In this document: piece after piece, positions 61,239-64,000 of the stretch | Layout: the number at the start of each line of letters is the position of its first letter | Position numbering within the stretch: the stretch's first letter is position 1 | Source of the DNA: Heliocidaris erythrogramma | Lineage: Eukaryota > Echinodermata > Echinoidea > Camarodonta > Echinometridae | NCBI GenBank assembly: GCA_025617745.1 | Contig: CM046856.1 | Location: 44,011,049 to 44,075,048 of the forward strand | DNA length: 64,000 bases | Reading direction: 5' to 3' | Translations under genes and position numbers: made by a program | The notes under the pieces: model-generated | Told to the model about the DNA's origin: nothing | The model's input: the letters and a program-made list of their open reading frames with translations, nothing else | Databases searched by the model: none

Positions 61239-63233
61239 TTCTCTCTCACCCTCCCTCTGTCCATTCCCTCCTCTTATTTCCTCCCCATGCCCATGCATGG
61301 TGTTTCTCCCTATGTCGTTTACTCGTTTCTCCCCCTTTCATCTCAAAACAACGTCTCTCCATTCCACACTCCCTTTCTCTTCCCATCCATCCCCTCTCTT
61401 CATTCCATCACGTATCCTTTTCCTCAACTATCTCTCTCTCTCTCTCTCTTTCTAACCTCTCCGCTCGTTTCCTCCTCCCCTCTCCATCCGTGCATCTTTT
61501 GTAACTCTCGCATGTCTCCATTTTGATACCTCGGTTCATTGTGAGATAATCATCTCCAGTACTCCAAAAGTAGACATAATGCTACTCAATGCTCATTGAT
61601 TGAACAAATCATTCCAAGTAATCATTCTAAATGTTCACAAATGAATTGATCATGGAATGACTTTATTATCAAAGCCCATGGAATACTCATCAGTTTTAAC
61701 GTTATTAGGGTCAGAAACTATCGCATTCACTAATTTAAACCGTTGTTGGAAATAGTTTTAAATACAAATACATCATAATCTTCATGAATTTTGTGACCAA
61801 CTATTATAAGATTATATGGCATAAATCGGTTTTAATAAAAATTTAAGGGGAAAGCCCAAAGCCCATAGCATAGCATGAGAAACGGATAGACAAACCCGTG
61901 AAAGTAAAGTGGAAGTGGAAGACGGTGTGGAAACAAAAAGAATGCAAAGAAGGAGGGTGGAGGAAGGAGGAAAATGAAATATAATGAGTGTGTCTGTGTG
62001 TGAGAAGAAGGAAGATAGAAGGCAGGAAAAAGAAGGGGTGAATAGGGAGTAAAACAGAGAAGAGAGGGGAGATGGAGAGAGAAAGAGAGAAAAAAAAAGA
62101 AATAGAGAGATGGGTCCTGCTCGCTGTCCTCACCCCATTCATTGGGAGCACAACATCAGCTTCGGTTAGTAGTTCCTTCCATTTTGAGGTCACTAAAAAT
62201 AATTTTCATTTATGGCCTAAAACGAAGTATTTTGTTGTGAAGCATAATTATACACTTTCCTCTGTTTTGCCATTAAAGAAGTAGATTCTAGGATAATGTC
62301 AAAAATCTTTACATCAGATAAAAAATCGGGCATACTATAACGCCATTAACCCCTTCCCTTGACCCTTTGTCCCATCTCCCATCTTTTGTAACTCTCGCAT
62401 GTCTCCATTTTGATACCTCGGTTCATTGTGAGATAATCATCTCCAGTACTCCAAAAGTAGACATAATGCTACTCAATGCTCATTGATTGAACAAATCATT
62501 CCAAGTAATCATTCTAAATGTTCACAAATGAATTGATCATGGAATGACTTTATTATCAAAGCCCATGGAATACTCATCAGTTTTAACGTTATTAGGGTCA
62601 GAAACTATCGCATTCACTAATTTAAACCGTTGTTGGAAATAGTTTTAAATACAAATACATCATAATCTTCATGAATTTTGTGACTCGGTTTTAATAAAAA
62701 TTTAAGGGGAAAGCCCAAAGCCCATAGCATAGCATGAGAAACGGATAGACAAACCCGCCAAGAAAGGCAAGCAATCCTTACCATAATCTACTGTAATAAT
62801 GTATCTATGTTCGATTTGGTCTCAAATTACTAATTTTACTGACTTTGATCTTAAAACATTAATCAATATAAAGTACTCAATTTAAAATTTCAAAATGTTA
62901 TGAAATTCCTTGCAATAATTGCAGACAGTCAAAGTATAACGTATTTATAAATCAAATCACAAAATAAACTCTCTAAATCGACTTTCTTATACTAATATTA
63001 CTTAGGAAAGCTTATTGTCTTTTACTTCCATAATGTCTAGTTCAAAAGACATGCTAATTATAAAATTTCATCAAAAATTCAAGATGGTCCCCAAAATGGC
63101 TGATTTTGAATCCCGTGGGACATGATTTGGCAATGAAAACATAAAATTTTATTAAATAGACACTTTCAGGCATTAGAAAAGACTTGGTCAAAAAAATGTA
63201 TCTCGATGGTGCATGGGGACCCCTATTTCCGAC
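60742..63233. mobile_element. 2.5 kb element with ~260 bp terminal inverted repeats
   Basis: The left arm (60742-61000) and right arm (about 62960-63233) are reverse complements with moderate divergence. Landmarks are 'gtcggaaatagggtccccgt' against 'atggggacccctatttccgac', 'accatcgagata' against 'tatctcgatggt', and 'tgagtaatattagtatgagg' against 'cttatactaatattacttag'. The interior is a partial tandem duplication: block A 61061-61107 and 62318-62364, block B 61490-61902 and 62383-62757, with block C (61903-62305) between. No transposase was seen, so it is a non-autonomous foldback-type element. Confidence 0.75.
61140..61250 (+). repeat. (CTGT)n/(TC)n microsatellite
   Basis: CTGTCTGT and TCTCTCTC repeats are present in the first copy of the A-B duplication and absent from the second. 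They create Ser/Cys-rich artefact frames in all forward readings. Confidence 0.9.
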
Positions 63234-63239
63234 CAGGGG

Positions 63240-64000
63240 CAGCGGAGTGTCTTTCAAAGTGAGGGGGGGGGGGGGGGGGGGGGGTCACCAGCAAAAAAGG
63301 GCACCGGGTGAGGGGCACCTACAAGCGGTGAACATGAAGCAAAAATGGACCATTTGTAACATTGGTATTACCCTACAGTCTAATTAATATAATTATTATC
63401 AAGCATCACATTCTTCCTTTTTATTGTGGTTCTGGACAATACTTCAGCTTCCACAATTAGCAGTTGTGTCTAATGGTCTAATGATTCATGTGGGAGTGAG
63501 CGAAGCGAGCGAGCAAAAATTTTGGACTTTTTTTTCTAATGCTGAAGTCCTTGAGTTGTGCATTATTTACAGTTATACAATGAAAATGACAACAGCAAAA
63601 TCATTCGGGGGGAATTCGAATGATCTTTTAAATTGTACATTAACCTTAGCGTTTTCTTTTGGAGTACACCGATATATAACATACTTTATGAGATCTGCTT
63701 GATTTCATACTGTAAGAACGAGCGAGCGTAGCGAGCGAGTTATGGGAACATTTTCAGAAAATATTGCCCTTTCTTGGTGTAAATCATAGGCACATTCGAG
63801 CGAGCGGAATGAGGAATCATCTCCTGGGGGGGGGGGGGGGGGGAGGCATTGTGCCCCTGTTGCCTCCTGCTCCGCTGATATGGGGTACTTGTTACTACAT
63901 TAAGCCGCACCGATTTTTAAAAGCTATAAATATGGCTCTTTTTCAAAAAATTACAATTTCGATACTGATTAGTTCCTAGGGACATGCAGAACAACATATT
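63240..64000 (+). repeat. Poly-G tracts and GAGCGAAGCGAGCGAG motifs
   Basis: Poly-G runs of 15-20 lie at about 63264-63284 and 63826-63843. 'gagcgaagcgagcgagc' (63497) and 'gagcgagcgtagcgagcgag' (63720) resemble 'gagggagcgaagcgacc' inside the 651/5976 repeat family, so this may be a diverged member. No gene was recognised. Confidence 0.6.

Noticed and set aside
61055-61526. Ser/Cys/Leu-rich frames in all three forward phases
   Set aside because: Produced by (CTGT)n and (TC)n microsatellites in a non-autonomous element.

Overview
This is eukaryotic, intron-rich, AT-rich animal DNA. No prokaryotic operon, plasmid or phage feature is present. Long introns, many short inverted-repeat (MITE-like) elements with TTAA or TA ends, LINE fragments of L1/Tx1-like and CR1/L2-like type, a Tc1/mariner relic, and long poly-G/poly-C and (AAT)n tracts suggest a marine invertebrate deuterostome. 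An echinoderm such as a sea urchin is my best guess, at moderate confidence and from genome style only.

Two protein genes are supported, and they point toward each other. Gene A (+, 4772-15291) has four coding exons whose phase-1 junctions all join in frame, giving 589 aa of mostly disordered, acidic protein. A roughly 32-residue repeat is rebuilt across each splice junction: a basic R-R-x-T-P-I-x-I-x-V-P-K-N half ends one exon and an acidic half opens the next. I do not recognise the family. Gene B (-, 59440-20300) spans 39 kb. I could join 33 coding exons in one frame, from a signal-peptide exon to a stop (6315 nt, 2104 aa). It encodes about twelve tandem copies of the 'farnesoic acid O-methyltransferase' (FAMeT, Pfam Methyltransf_FA) domain, with three short linkers and a Lys/Glu/Ser-rich C-terminal tail. 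It is predicted to be a secreted repeat protein, not a metabolic enzyme.

Layout: 0-4.8 kb, dispersed repeats upstream of gene A. 4.8-15.3 kb, gene A with a 7.3 kb first intron full of repeats. 15.3-20.3 kb, space between the two 3' ends with a MITE nested in a MITE and a GC-rich foldback. 20.3-59.4 kb, gene B; its introns hold three tandem tRNA-Arg(UCU) genes on the opposite strand, LINE fragments, a 1 kb purine-rich minisatellite, several foldbacks and, in intron 1, a 2.1 kb Tc1/mariner-superfamily element with a broken transposase. 59.4-64 kb, DNA upstream of gene B with a 2.5 kb element bounded by long inverted repeats and containing an internal duplication.

Both genes are built from symmetrical phase 1-1 exons, so duplication or skipping of exons would keep the frame. 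Exon limits were set by eye from GT/AG sites and frame continuity; transcripts would be the decisive check.
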